From positions 114,778 to 178,777 of the forward strand of contig JOKI01000007.1 of the NCBI GenBank assembly GCA_000722615.1: a stretch of 64,000 bases of DNA. Reading direction: 5' to 3'. Source of the stretch: Pseudorhizobium pelagicum (lineage in GTDB: Bacteria; Pseudomonadota; Alphaproteobacteria; Rhizobiales; Rhizobiaceae). Positions within the stretch are counted from its first letter, which is position 1; every line of letters begins with the position of its first letter. Of the stretch, positions 56,649 through 64,000 are shown piece after piece. The position numbers were made by a program, and so were the translations under genes. The notes beneath the pieces are model-generated. The model was not told the origin of the DNA and searched no databases. It saw only the letters and a program-made list of their open reading frames with translations.

Positions 56649-57290
56649 ATGGCCGTCATCGATATCCTGCCACCCGAACCTGTCGCGAGGCATGTGCGGC
56701 GCGGCCATCCGGGACGCGGAGGTGTCGTCGATGCCGAATTCATCACCGTCGCACGCGCCGCGCGGGACCGCCGTTTCCGGACGGAGACCGACAATCGAAG
56801 CCAGAGCCAGTCCGACTTCAGGCGTGCTGTTCCGCAGAACCCATCGTCCACGCTCATGGAGCGGGCGGAAAAGGCGCTGTGCCGGCTTTCCGCCGACATG
56901 TTTTCCGCCATCGTCGCGCTCGTCTTTCTTCTCGTCTTCGGCTTGGCCGGGGGCTTTTCGCTGTTCATGGGCAAGACGAACGGTGCCGTCGAAGCGCCGC
57001 TCCTCGATTTTACCCATGTCACCCTCACGCCGCAGGATGTGAACGGCATGCGCGTCCTGCTGATCAACGGCATCGTGGAAAACCGGAGCACGGATCGCCT
57101 GCAGCTTCCGGCAATCCGGGCGGACCTCGTCACGGACGGACATGTTCTGGCGACTACGGTCGTGGCGCCGCCTGTCGCCGGGATCGAGGGCCTGCAGAGC
57201 CACGGGTTCTCCTCCAGAATACCGCACCCCGGTGGAAAAACGCCGGAACTGAAGCTTTCCTTTGCAACACAGGATGCTTCGAGCTCCTGA
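56649..57290 (+). CDS. Single-pass membrane protein with C-terminal FxLYD/DUF3426-like domain
   Basis: The 213-residue protein has a basic N-terminus, one membrane segment (about 83-110; AIVALVFLLVFGLAGGF) and a beta domain (VNGMRVLLINGIVENRS, then PELKLSFATQD) like the C-terminus of rhizobial MJ0042-type zinc-ribbon membrane proteins. Such a gene, with an N-terminal CxxC-CxxC ribbon, often lies beside ftsE in relatives, to my recollection; here the ribbon is missing. The ATG at 56649 follows GGGGAG; the frame remains open from a start at 56601 that has no such site. Confidence 0.7.
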   Translation: MAVIDILPPEPVARHVRRGHPGRGGVVDAEFITVARAARDRRFRTETDNRSQSQSDFRRAVPQNPSSTLMERAEKALCRLSADMFSAIVALVFLLVFGLAGGFSLFMGKTNGAVEAPLLDFTHVTLTPQDVNGMRVLLINGIVENRSTDRLQLPAIRADLVTDGHVLATTVVAPPVAGIEGLQSHGFSSRIPHPGGKTPELKLSFATQDASSS

Positions 57291-57332
57291 TTATGCTATC
57301 GGCGACCTCCCGGAACCGCCCAGGAGAGCCCC

Positions 57333-57887
57333 ATGCCCGTCGTTCGCGGCAAGAATATTGAGCCGCTTTACACTGCCGATGTCATCGCGGAGCGCAATCG
57401 CGCCATTGCCGCGGAGATCGCCAAGGGGCCAACCAACGACCTTCTCGTGATTGCGATCCTCAAGGGCTCGTTCATCTTTGCCGCAGATCTGCTGCGCGCC
57501 CTGCATGATGTCGGGCTGGCGCCGGAGGTCGAGTTCATTACCTTGTCCAGTTATGGCGCAGGCACCGTTTCCCAGGGCGTGCGTATCGTCAAGGATATCG
57601 ACAGCGACGTGAAGGACCGGGATGTCCTGCTGATCGACGATATCCTGGAGTCCGGCCGCACGCTGCTGTTTGCCAAGGAACTGCTCTACGAGCGCGGCGC
57701 GCGGAACGTCTCGATCGCCGTCCTTCTCGACAAGAGCGTGAAGCGCAAGGAAGAGCTGGAAGCGGATTACGTAGGTTTCGAATGCCCCGACTATTTCGTC
57801 GTCGGCTATGGCATGGACGTCGCCTATGCCTTTCGCGAGCTGCCTTTCGTCGGCGTCGTGACGGGCGATGCCCCCTCCGAAGGCTAG
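57333..57887 (+). CDS. hpt: Hypoxanthine phosphoribosyltransferase
   Basis: The 184-residue salvage enzyme makes IMP (and GMP) from hypoxanthine or guanine and PRPP. The PRPP loop VLLIDDILESGRTL is at about 97-110; SSYGAGTVSQG, the flexible loop, and KADYVGFECPDYFVVGYGMD near the end complete the family pattern. Cytoplasmic. Start: ATG at 57333 behind GGAGAG. It follows the membrane protein gene by 42 bp, with no evident terminator between them. Confidence 0.95.
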   Translation: MPVVRGKNIEPLYTADVIAERNRAIAAEIAKGPTNDLLVIAILKGSFIFAADLLRALHDVGLAPEVEFITLSSYGAGTVSQGVRIVKDIDSDVKDRDVLLIDDILESGRTLLFAKELLYERGARNVSIAVLLDKSVKRKEELEADYVGFECPDYFVVGYGMDVAYAFRELPFVGVVTGDAPSEG

Positions 57888-57905
57888 CGATCCGCTCGCA
57901 CTTCC

Positions 57906-57913
57906 TTAACCAT
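57906..57913 (+). promoter_or_regulatory. TTAACCAT motif (possible CtrA site) before the CheY-like gene
   Basis: TTAACCAT lies in a near-perfect palindrome (TTAACCATGGTTAG), so the opposite strand differs from the same motif at one base. It is ~95 bp before the CheY-like regulator start. Confidence 0.5.
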
Positions 57914-58007
57914 GGTTAGCGCCGACAGGGGCCGCGTTTACTCCTCGACAACTAAAGTCTGGTGATTTGATCCCAATGTTAAACACAAACGGGAGAAAGC
58001 GATCATC

Positions 58008-58385
58008 ATGGCAAAGATCCTGGTAACCGAAGACGAGAGTGCGCTGCGGATGTTCGTGGCGCGTGCCCTGCGTCTCGACGGTCACGAGACCCATGAAGCC
58101 GGAGACGGTGCCGAGGGGCTGGAAATGCTGTCGGCGTCGCAGTTCGACCTCCTGCTTTCCGACATCCGCATGCCGGTCATGGACGGCATCGAACTGGCGC
58201 ATCAGGCGGCCGAGCGGCACCCGGGATTGAAGATCCTGCTGATGACCGGCTATGCCGAGCAGCGTGAGCGCGCCGACGACCTGGCGTCAAAGATCGTCGA
58301 TGTGGTGCAGAAGCCGTTTGCGCTTCCCGACATCCGCCGGGCCGTGGCCCAGGCGCTGGCGCAAGAAGGGTCCTGCGCGGCCTGA
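58008..58385 (+). CDS. CheY-like single-domain response regulator (CpdR-like)
   Basis: The 125-residue protein is just a receiver domain: acidic pair EDE near residues 8-10, the phosphorylation site D52 area (LLLSDIRMPVMDGIELA), the switch TGYAE and KPF. It resembles CpdR, the receiver that steers proteolysis of cell-cycle factors with ClpXP, and also resembles other single-domain regulators; I cannot separate them by motif. The start ATG at 58008 follows GGGAGAAAG. It converges on the TIGR02302 gene with 5 bp between stops. A possible CtrA site lies upstream. Confidence 0.88.
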   Translation: MAKILVTEDESALRMFVARALRLDGHETHEAGDGAEGLEMLSASQFDLLLSDIRMPVMDGIELAHQAAERHPGLKILLMTGYAEQRERADDLASKIVDVVQKPFALPDIRRAVAQALAQEGSCAA

Positions 58386-58390
58386 GCCGC

Positions 58391-61027
58391 TCAGCGGATC
58401 TCGAGCAGCCGCTCCAGATAGCGGCGCTCGGCTTCTCCGGAGATGGAATTGCCAAGCCGCTCGCGGATCGCTTCGAGGATCTCGCGGGCACGCTGCACGT
58501 CGATCTCGTCCGGTACCCTTACCTGGTCACTGAAATCGGGGCCTGTCGTTGCCCGGGGGCGACCCAGCGGGTCGCGGCCGTTCTGGTTGCCCTGCGCCGC
58601 CTCTCCCTGGCCTTCGCCCTGACCCTGGCCCTGCTGCATGGCCTGCATCATCTGCTGCATCATGTTCTGGGCACCCTGGCGCAGCGCGTTCAGCGCATTG
58701 CCCTGGCCCTCGACGGCCTGCTCGCCCTCGCCCTGCCCCAGCGCCTCGCCGGCATTGCCCATTTCCCGTTCCGCCTGGCCGAAGCCTTCGCCCGGCTGCA
58801 TGCCGAGCTCGGCAAGACCCTTCTGCAGCTCCTGGAGCTGCTGGCCCAGGCCTTCCTGCTGGGCGCGCAGGTTCTTCAGGGCCTCGCGCAACTGTTCGGC
58901 GGTCATCTGGTCGGAGGGAGCGCCCTCCTGTCCTTCTTGTCCTTGCTGGCCCGGTTGTTGCTGCTGTCCCTGTTCGTAGGGCTGCTCGCCGCGCTGCATG
59001 CGGTCCCGCAGCGCCTGGTCCAGCTTGAAGGTTTCGTCCATCAGCCGCTGCTGTTCCTGCATGATCTCGCCGAGCTTGTCGATCTGCTCGCGCATCTGGC
59101 TGCTTTGCTGCTGACCCTGCTGGCCCTGCGGCATCCGGCCTGCCTGGAGGTTGTTCATCATCCGCTGCAGCTCGGACAGCATCTCCTGGGCCGCGTCCCG
59201 GTTGCCGGAGCGGGCGAGGTTCTCGATCTGGTCCATCATGTTCTGCAGGTCGCGCTGGCGGATCATGTTTTCTGCCTGCATGTTCTGCTGCATGCGCGGG
59301 CTGTTCTGCATGCGCTGGGCCAGTTCCGACATGAACTCCTGCATCGCCTCGCGCAGTTCCTGCATCAGGCGCGCGACTTCCTCGTCGGTGGCACCATTCT
59401 CCAGCGCCTCGTTCAACGCGTTCTGGGCATCTCGCAGCCGCTTCTCCGCGGCAGACAGGTCGCCGTCCTCGATGCCGAGCGCAATCTCCCAGAGATAATC
59501 CGCCGTTTCCTTCAGCTGTTCCTCACCCCGGGCGAGCTCCATCCGCCCGAGCGCCGAGCGGATCAGCAGGAAGTGGGCAAGGTTCGGGATCGTTTCGTCC
59601 GGGCGCAGCGCCAGCACCTCGTTGAGGGCGATGGCATGCGGCATCTGCCGGGTGTCGAGCGAGAAGACCTGGCGCTGTTCGGCCACCGCCGCCGCCAGGG
59701 GCTCGGAGAAGGGGCGGCCCGGCAGCACCATCTCGTGCGGCGGGCTTCTGCCTGTCTGGCCGGCACCATCCGTCGCGACGAGGGTGACACGCACCCGCTT
59801 GCCGGCCAGCGGATGCTCGGTCAGGTTCCGGCTCGTGAGCCCTTTCGGGTTGCGCAGATCGCGGCGCGGCAGGTCAAGCTTGAATTCCGGCGGCGGATAG
59901 AGCGGCGTCGCGTCCGGCGACGGGGCCTCGACGGGCTCGATCAGCGCATGAGCCTCGCGCAGGCCGTAGTCGTCCTTGCCGGTGAAGCCGATTTCCAGTG
60001 CGCCGTTCACCGCGCGTTTCGGCTGGCCGTCGAAGGCGATCTCGGGCGGCAGGTCGGGGATGACGTCGAAGGTCCAGGTCTCGCCGTTGACCGTCAGCGC
60101 GCCGCTCTCGGCCACCTTCATGAGGTAGGTGCGCGGCGCGAGCGGCTGGTTGTCGGGGGCAGGAGCTGCCGGCATTGTCGCTTCCGTTCCGTCTGCTCCG
60201 GCTGAAGCGGCCTGCCGTGCGGCCGTTTCCTCGCTGACGAGCGTCGCGGGCGTTTCGCTGGATGCGGCTGCAAAGACGACGGCTTCTTCGCCCCGGCCGC
60301 CCGTCACGCGGACCGTCAGGTCGGAGTGCTGCGGAACGGAGATGGAGTTGCTGGCGCTTGCTTCGCCGCCGGTCAGGAAGACGGGCGCGCGGCTCGTGTA
60401 GGAGGGTGGCGTCAGCCAGGCGTCGATCCGCAGATCGGGATTGATGCTCGAAGGTGCGGCCGGCGCGCGAAAGACGTCGGAGACCCGGCCTGCGCCGTTG
60501 GAGAAAGAGAAGCCGAAGGCGACGACCACCAGCAGCGCCGGAATGGCGCGCAGTGCGAAGCGGTCGTGGCGGGCGATATCGGGACGCGGCATGCCGGCAT
60601 CGAGAGCGGCGATGCGCTCGGCCATGCGGACCTGGTGCTCCTTCCAGAGTGCCTGGGCAAACGGCGTGTCGAATGCCGGGACGTCCTCTTGGACGGCGAC
60701 GGGCTGGTGTTCGAGCCGGTTGCGCTCCTCGAGCAGGCGGTCGCCGTCACCGGCGCTCGGCCAGCGGGTGCGCACGAGCGGCAGGAGACTGGAGAGGAAG
60801 GCGAGGCCGAAGAGGCCGGCCAGCGCCCAGCGGAGGAGATCGATGTTGGTGCGGAAGATGCCGAGCCAGGCGAGTGAGAGAAAGACGGCGATGACGGCAA
60901 GCGGCGGCAGGAGCCGTGGTGTCAGCCGTTCCAGGAAGAGGACGAGCCTTGCGAGCGACCGCTTCAACGCGACGCGCCGGGCCAGCACAGGAAGGGCGTC
61001 GAAGGCGCCTTTGCGGGTGTTGCTCAT
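58391..61027 (-). CDS. TIGR02302 family protein (DUF4175-like), large membrane protein
   Basis: The 878-residue protein has two or three membrane segments near the N-terminus (LLPPLAVIAVFLSLAWLGIF and WALAGLFGLAFLSSLL), a periplasmic Ser/Ala/Pro-rich part, and a long low-complexity C-terminal half rich in Gln, Met, Glu and Ala (QQGQQQSSQMREQ..., PGQQGQEGQEG). The coiled segments around 500-700 look helical. It belongs to the rhizobial family TIGR02302, of unknown function. The ATG at 61027 (MSNTRKGAFD) is preferred over an upstream TTG. It is the last gene after lysA on the minus strand. Confidence 0.85.
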   Translation of the reverse strand: MSNTRKGAFDALPVLARRVALKRSLARLVLFLERLTPRLLPPLAVIAVFLSLAWLGIFRTNIDLLRWALAGLFGLAFLSSLLPLVRTRWPSAGDGDRLLEERNRLEHQPVAVQEDVPAFDTPFAQALWKEHQVRMAERIAALDAGMPRPDIARHDRFALRAIPALLVVVAFGFSFSNGAGRVSDVFRAPAAPSSINPDLRIDAWLTPPSYTSRAPVFLTGGEASASNSISVPQHSDLTVRVTGGRGEEAVVFAAASSETPATLVSEETAARQAASAGADGTEATMPAAPAPDNQPLAPRTYLMKVAESGALTVNGETWTFDVIPDLPPEIAFDGQPKRAVNGALEIGFTGKDDYGLREAHALIEPVEAPSPDATPLYPPPEFKLDLPRRDLRNPKGLTSRNLTEHPLAGKRVRVTLVATDGAGQTGRSPPHEMVLPGRPFSEPLAAAVAEQRQVFSLDTRQMPHAIALNEVLALRPDETIPNLAHFLLIRSALGRMELARGEEQLKETADYLWEIALGIEDGDLSAAEKRLRDAQNALNEALENGATDEEVARLMQELREAMQEFMSELAQRMQNSPRMQQNMQAENMIRQRDLQNMMDQIENLARSGNRDAAQEMLSELQRMMNNLQAGRMPQGQQGQQQSSQMREQIDKLGEIMQEQQRLMDETFKLDQALRDRMQRGEQPYEQGQQQQPGQQGQEGQEGAPSDQMTAEQLREALKNLRAQQEGLGQQLQELQKGLAELGMQPGEGFGQAEREMGNAGEALGQGEGEQAVEGQGNALNALRQGAQNMMQQMMQAMQQGQGQGEGQGEAAQGNQNGRDPLGRPRATTGPDFSDQVRVPDEIDVQRAREILEAIRERLGNSISGEAERRYLERLLEIR

Positions 61028-61188
61028 GCAGACCGTCTCCTGTGGCGGCGCAAAATAGGGGTCGCGCCGCGTCGGGCGAACCAAGGAGTCAAGATAACAG
61101 TCTTTGTGGCGAAGACGAGGGCGCAACTTCTGTCGCCCGCAGTTTTCCGCTGCGGGTCGAGCAAAAGTGAACGGGCGCGATCAGACCG

Positions 61189-62457
61189 TCAGGAAAGCCA
61201 GTCGGGCAGGGAATCCAGCCCGATCAGGTCCTCGTAGCTGCCGCGGGGGCGGATGACGTGGAACGCGCTCCCCTTGATCAGCACTTCGGGCACCAGAAGG
61301 CGGGAATTATAGGTGCCGGCCTGAACTGCGCCATAGGCACCGGCCGAGCCGACGGCGATCAGGTCGCCGGGTGCGGGTGCCGCCATCTCGCGGTCGAGCG
61401 CCAGATAGTCTCCCGTCTCGCAGACGGGGCCGACGATGTCGCCCCGGATGCGCGGCGCATCGGCGGCCGGCACGACCACCGGACGGATCTCGTGATAGGC
61501 CTCGTAGAGTGTCGGGCGGATCAGGTCGTTCATGGCGCCGTCGACGATGACGAAGGTCTTCTCCCCGCCATCCTTCACGTAGATCACCTCGGTCACCAAG
61601 ATCCCTGCATTGCCGACGATCAGTCGGCCAGGCTCGGTAACGATCTTGCAGTCCAAGCTCTTCAGCTGCGTCTTGACGATCTCGGCGTAGGCATCGGGAA
61701 GCGGCGGCGGGGTGTTGTCATCCCTGTAGGGAATGCCGAGGCCGCCGCCAATGTCCACGTGGTCGATGCGGTGGCCGGCGGCACGCAGGCTGTCGACCAG
61801 CTCGCGCAAAAGCCGGAAGGCATCCTCGAAGGGCTGCAGCTCGGTGATCTGGCTGCCGATGTGCATATCGATGCCGGTCACCTCGATACCCGGCAACTGC
61901 GCAGCATGGGCATAAACCTCGCCGGCACGCTCGTAGGAAATGCCGAACTTGTTTTCCTTCCTGCCGGTCGAGATCTTCGCATGGGTGCGGGCATCGACGT
62001 CGGGGTTGATGCGGAATGAGACGTGCGCGCGCTTGCCCATGCGCTGGGCGCGCTGGTTGAGCACTTCCAGCTCGGGCTCGGACTCGACGTTGAAGCAGTA
62101 GATGCCGGCTTCCAGCGCGAGGTCCATCTCGGCGGCCGTCTTGCCGACGCCGGAGAACATGATCCGGCTGGCCGGAATCCCCGCCGCCAGCGCCCGCCGC
62201 AGCTCGCCGCCGGAGACCACATCGACGCCGGCGCCGAGCCGGCCGAGCGTCTTCAGCACCGCCTGGTTGGAGTTCGCCTTCATGGCATAGCAGACCATGG
62301 CGTCGACGTCGGCGAAAGCCTTGGAGAAGACGTCGTAGTGGCGTTCCAGCGTTGCCGTCGAATAGCAGTAGAAGGGCGTGCCGACCGCCTTGGCGATTTC
62401 CGGGATCGGCACATTCTCGGCGTGCAACACGCCGTCGACATAATGGAAATGATTCAC
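61189..62457 (-). CDS. lysA: Diaminopimelate decarboxylase
   Basis: The 422-residue fold III PLP enzyme makes lysine from meso-diaminopimelate. The PLP lysine is in CYAMKANSN (near 57-65), the HIGSQ and GGGLGIPY motifs follow, then EPGR and the substrate cysteine in GPVCETGD. The C-terminus SLPDWLS looks native. The start ATG at 62457 is 12 bp after lptM. argH-lptM-lysA is the order seen across Rhizobiales. Confidence 0.97.
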   Translation of the reverse strand: MNHFHYVDGVLHAENVPIPEIAKAVGTPFYCYSTATLERHYDVFSKAFADVDAMVCYAMKANSNQAVLKTLGRLGAGVDVVSGGELRRALAAGIPASRIMFSGVGKTAAEMDLALEAGIYCFNVESEPELEVLNQRAQRMGKRAHVSFRINPDVDARTHAKISTGRKENKFGISYERAGEVYAHAAQLPGIEVTGIDMHIGSQITELQPFEDAFRLLRELVDSLRAAGHRIDHVDIGGGLGIPYRDDNTPPPLPDAYAEIVKTQLKSLDCKIVTEPGRLIVGNAGILVTEVIYVKDGGEKTFVIVDGAMNDLIRPTLYEAYHEIRPVVVPAADAPRIRGDIVGPVCETGDYLALDREMAAPAPGDLIAVGSAGAYGAVQAGTYNSRLLVPEVLIKGSAFHVIRPRGSYEDLIGLDSLPDWLS

Positions 62458-62469
62458 GTCAGCGTCCGC

Positions 62470-62664
62470 TCAGAGCAGGGGGTCGAGGAAAAACGATTTG
62501 TCGGCAACCGGCTCGGGCTGGCGGTTCTCGCCGGTCTTGCGGATGTTCTGCTGATCCACCGGCGTGCTCGGACGATCGAGATCGCCCTTTCGGCCGCATC
62601 CGGCAAGGATGATACCCGCGACGGCGAGCGTCAGGATTGTGGTGCCGAATTTCTGCAAGCCCAT
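62470..62664 (-). CDS. lptM: LptM-like small lipoprotein (YifL family)
   Basis: The 64-residue protein has a lipoprotein signal (TILTLAVAGIILAGC) with the LptM hallmark LAGCGRKGDL right at the lipidated cysteine (C23). LptM (YifL) helps mature the LPS translocon LptDE in gamma-proteobacteria; the same N-terminal motif is seen between argH and lysA in many alphaproteobacteria. The tail (DKSFFLDPLL) is conserved-looking. Start: ATG at 62664; a frame 14 codons longer is less likely. Confidence 0.88.
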   Translation of the reverse strand: MGLQKFGTTILTLAVAGIILAGCGRKGDLDRPSTPVDQQNIRKTGENRQPEPVADKSFFLDPLL

Positions 62665-62754
62665 CGACGTTTCACTTCCCTTATTGGCTGGTCTGAAACC
62701 GTTCATAGCGAAGTTTCCGTCGCTTGTGCAGTACGGTCCGGTGTCAATGTTCGT

Positions 62755-64000
62755 CTAGTTGCGGCTGCGCCACCAGGCGATCTGCTTGCGCACCTCCGAC
62801 GGTGCCGTTCCGCCGAAGCTCGTGCGGCTGGCGACGGAGGCGTCGACGGAGAGAACGTCGAAGACCTTGTCGGTGATCGCCGGATGGATGGACTGGAGAT
62901 CGTCCAGCGAAAGATCGGCCAGCTCGCAGCCCTTCTCCTCGGCCAGAGCCACGGCCCGGCCCGTCACGTGATGGGCATCGCGGAAGGGCAGGCCGGCCTC
63001 GCGGACGAGCCAGTCGGCGAGATCGGTCGCAGTCGAATAGCCGGAGCCGGCGGCGGCGCGCATCCGGTCGACGCGGATCGTCATGTCGTTAACCATGCCG
63101 GTCATGGCGGCAATCGCCAGTTCCAGGTTCTCGGCGGCGTCGAAGACCTGCTCCTTGTCCTCCTGCATGTCCTTGGAATAGGCCAGCGGCAGCCCCTTCA
63201 TGATCGTCAGCAGGGCGACCAGCGAACCATTGATGCGACCGGTCTTGGCGCGCACCAGTTCGGCGGCGTCCGGGTTCTTCTTCTGTGGCATGATCGACGA
63301 GCCGGTCGAGAAGGCGTCCGACAGCCGGACGAAGCCGAACTGCGGCGTCGACCAAATGACGATCTCCTCTGCCAGGCGCGACAGATGCATGGCGCAGATC
63401 GCGGCCACCGAGAGGAACTCAAGCGCGAAATCACGGTCCGAGACGGTGTCGATGGAGTTGCGGGTGGGTTCCCGGAAGCCGAGCGCCTTGGCCGTCATGT
63501 GTCGGTCAATGGGGAAGCCGGTGCCGGCGAGTGCTGCGGCGCCGATCGGGCTTTCGTCGAGGTGGTCGATGGCATGGCGGACCCGCTGGCGGTCGCGGCC
63601 GAACATTTCCACGTAGGCCATGCAGTGATGGCCGAAGGTCACCGGCTGGGCGGTTTGCAAATGGGTGAAGCCCGGCATTACGGTGTCGGCGTGCTCTTCG
63701 GCACGATCGAGGAAGGCGAGGATCAGGTTGGTCAGCAGCTTTTCGGTTTTGGCCAGCTCTTCCTTGACCCAGAGGCGGAAGTCGAGCGCCACCTGGTCGT
63801 TGCGCGAGCGGGCCGTGTGCAGGCGTCCGGCGGCCGGACCGATCAGCGTCGCAAGGCGCGCCTCGATGTTCATGTGGATGTCTTCGAGCTTGCGGGAGAA
63901 CTGGAAACTGCCGCTTTCGATCTCTGACAGGATCGTGTTCAGGCCCTCAACGATCTTGTCTTTATCTTCCGTCGAAATGATGCCCTTCTCCGCCAGCATG
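62755..64000 (-). CDS. argH: Argininosuccinate lyase, N-terminus cut off by window end
   Basis: The last ~414 residues are present; about 50 N-terminal residues lie beyond the window. The fumarase/aspartase fold motifs are [38 protein letters not shown] and the signature [12 protein letters not shown]. It cleaves argininosuccinate to arginine and fumarate in the last step of arginine synthesis. The stop at 62755 lies 90 bp before the lptM start, and the genes run on the same strand. Confidence 0.96.
   Translation of the reverse strand, partial: MLAEKGIISTEDKDKIVEGLNTILSEIESGSFQFSRKLEDIHMNIEARLATLIGPAAGRLHTARSRNDQVALDFRLWVKEELAKTEKLLTNLILAFLDRAEEHADTVMPGFTHLQTAQPVTFGHHCMAYVEMFGRDRQRVRHAIDHLDESPIGAAALAGTGFPIDRHMTAKALGFREPTRNSIDTVSDRDFALEFLSVAAICAMHLSRLAEEIVIWSTPQFGFVRLSDAFSTGSSIMPQKKNPDAAELVRAKTGRINGSLVALLTIMKGLPLAYSKDMQEDKEQVFDAAENLELAIAAMTGMVNDMTIRVDRMRAAAGSGYSTATDLADWLVREAGLPFRDAHHVTGRAVALAEEKGCELADLSLDDLQSIHPAITDKVFDVLSVDASVASRTSFGGTAPSEVRKQIAWWRSRN

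Noticed and set aside
63089..63096. A fourth TTAACCAT copy
   Set aside because: It lies within the argH coding sequence, where regulatory use is unlikely.
1..64000. CRISPR arrays, toxin-antitoxin pairs, secretion or defence systems
   Set aside because: I looked on both strands and found no regularly spaced repeats, nuclease or toxin-like gene pairs.

Overview
The window is about 64 kb of GC-rich alphaproteobacterial chromosome, most probably from a Rhizobiaceae member (Rhizobium, Sinorhizobium/Ensifer, Agrobacterium or Shinella type). The basis is gene content and order: ALAS-type hemA, aerobic cobaltochelatase cobST, the argH-lptM-lysA-TIGR02302 string, ftsEX next to hpt and a CheY-like regulator, HWE kinases, and DUF2125/DUF3108/DUF985 proteins. 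I see no insertion sequence, phage, CRISPR array, integron or rRNA. Almost all of it reads as vertically inherited core genome with a few accessory metabolic and sensory cassettes.

Layout. 1-8.4 kb: end of a LysR regulator, then a soluble NAD-dependent formate dehydrogenase operon (fdsG-fdsB-fdsA-fdhD-fdsD) and an oxalate/formate-antiporter-family transporter, closed by two hairpins. 8.6-10.9 kb: a soluble double-PAS chemoreceptor and cheW on the minus strand. 11.2-17.7 kb: tamA-tamB envelope assembly genes, then a small glycine-zipper lipoprotein. 18.4-22.2 kb: a form II CO-dehydrogenase-like molybdenum hydroxylase (coxSLM). 22.2-24.8 kb: hemA behind a perfect FNR/FixK box, convergent with dxr. 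24.9-28.7 kb: an FAD monooxygenase, an unusual MCP-tip plus Cache protein, an HWE kinase and tRNA-Arg(CCT). 28.8-34 kb: M20 amidohydrolase, D,D-carboxypeptidase, His-rich COG0523 GTPase, TusA and a YafK-like L,D-transpeptidase. 34-39.4 kb: accA-xerD-small membrane protein on one strand and aroK-aroB-CorC family on the other. 39.4-44.4 kb: BolA, J-domain protein, cobS, cobT, phytase-like esterase. 44.4-53.1 kb: queuosine-precursor transporter, rpmB, DUF3108, DMT exporter, cupin, gloB, methyltransferase, hisC-tyrC, DUF2125, chaC. 53.1-64 kb: plsC-ydcF-ftsX-ftsE, a small membrane protein, hpt, a CheY-like regulator, the TIGR02302 protein, lysA, lptM and argH (cut by the window end).

Themes. Formate and oxalate handling, a molybdenum hydroxylase and oxygen-controlled haem synthesis suggest flexible energy metabolism. 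Several neighbouring sets bear on envelope building (tam, plsC, ftsEX, two peptidoglycan enzymes, lysA, lptM). Three intergenic copies of TTAACCAT, a motif known for the CtrA cell-cycle regulator, sit before the Cache/MCP gene, between ftsE and its divergent neighbour, and before the CheY-like gene. I found no convincing wholly new multi-gene system; the best leads are the cytoplasmic MCP-Cache protein, the TTAACCAT sites, the fused C-terminal segment on the formate/oxalate transporter, and the tandem repeat inside TamB.
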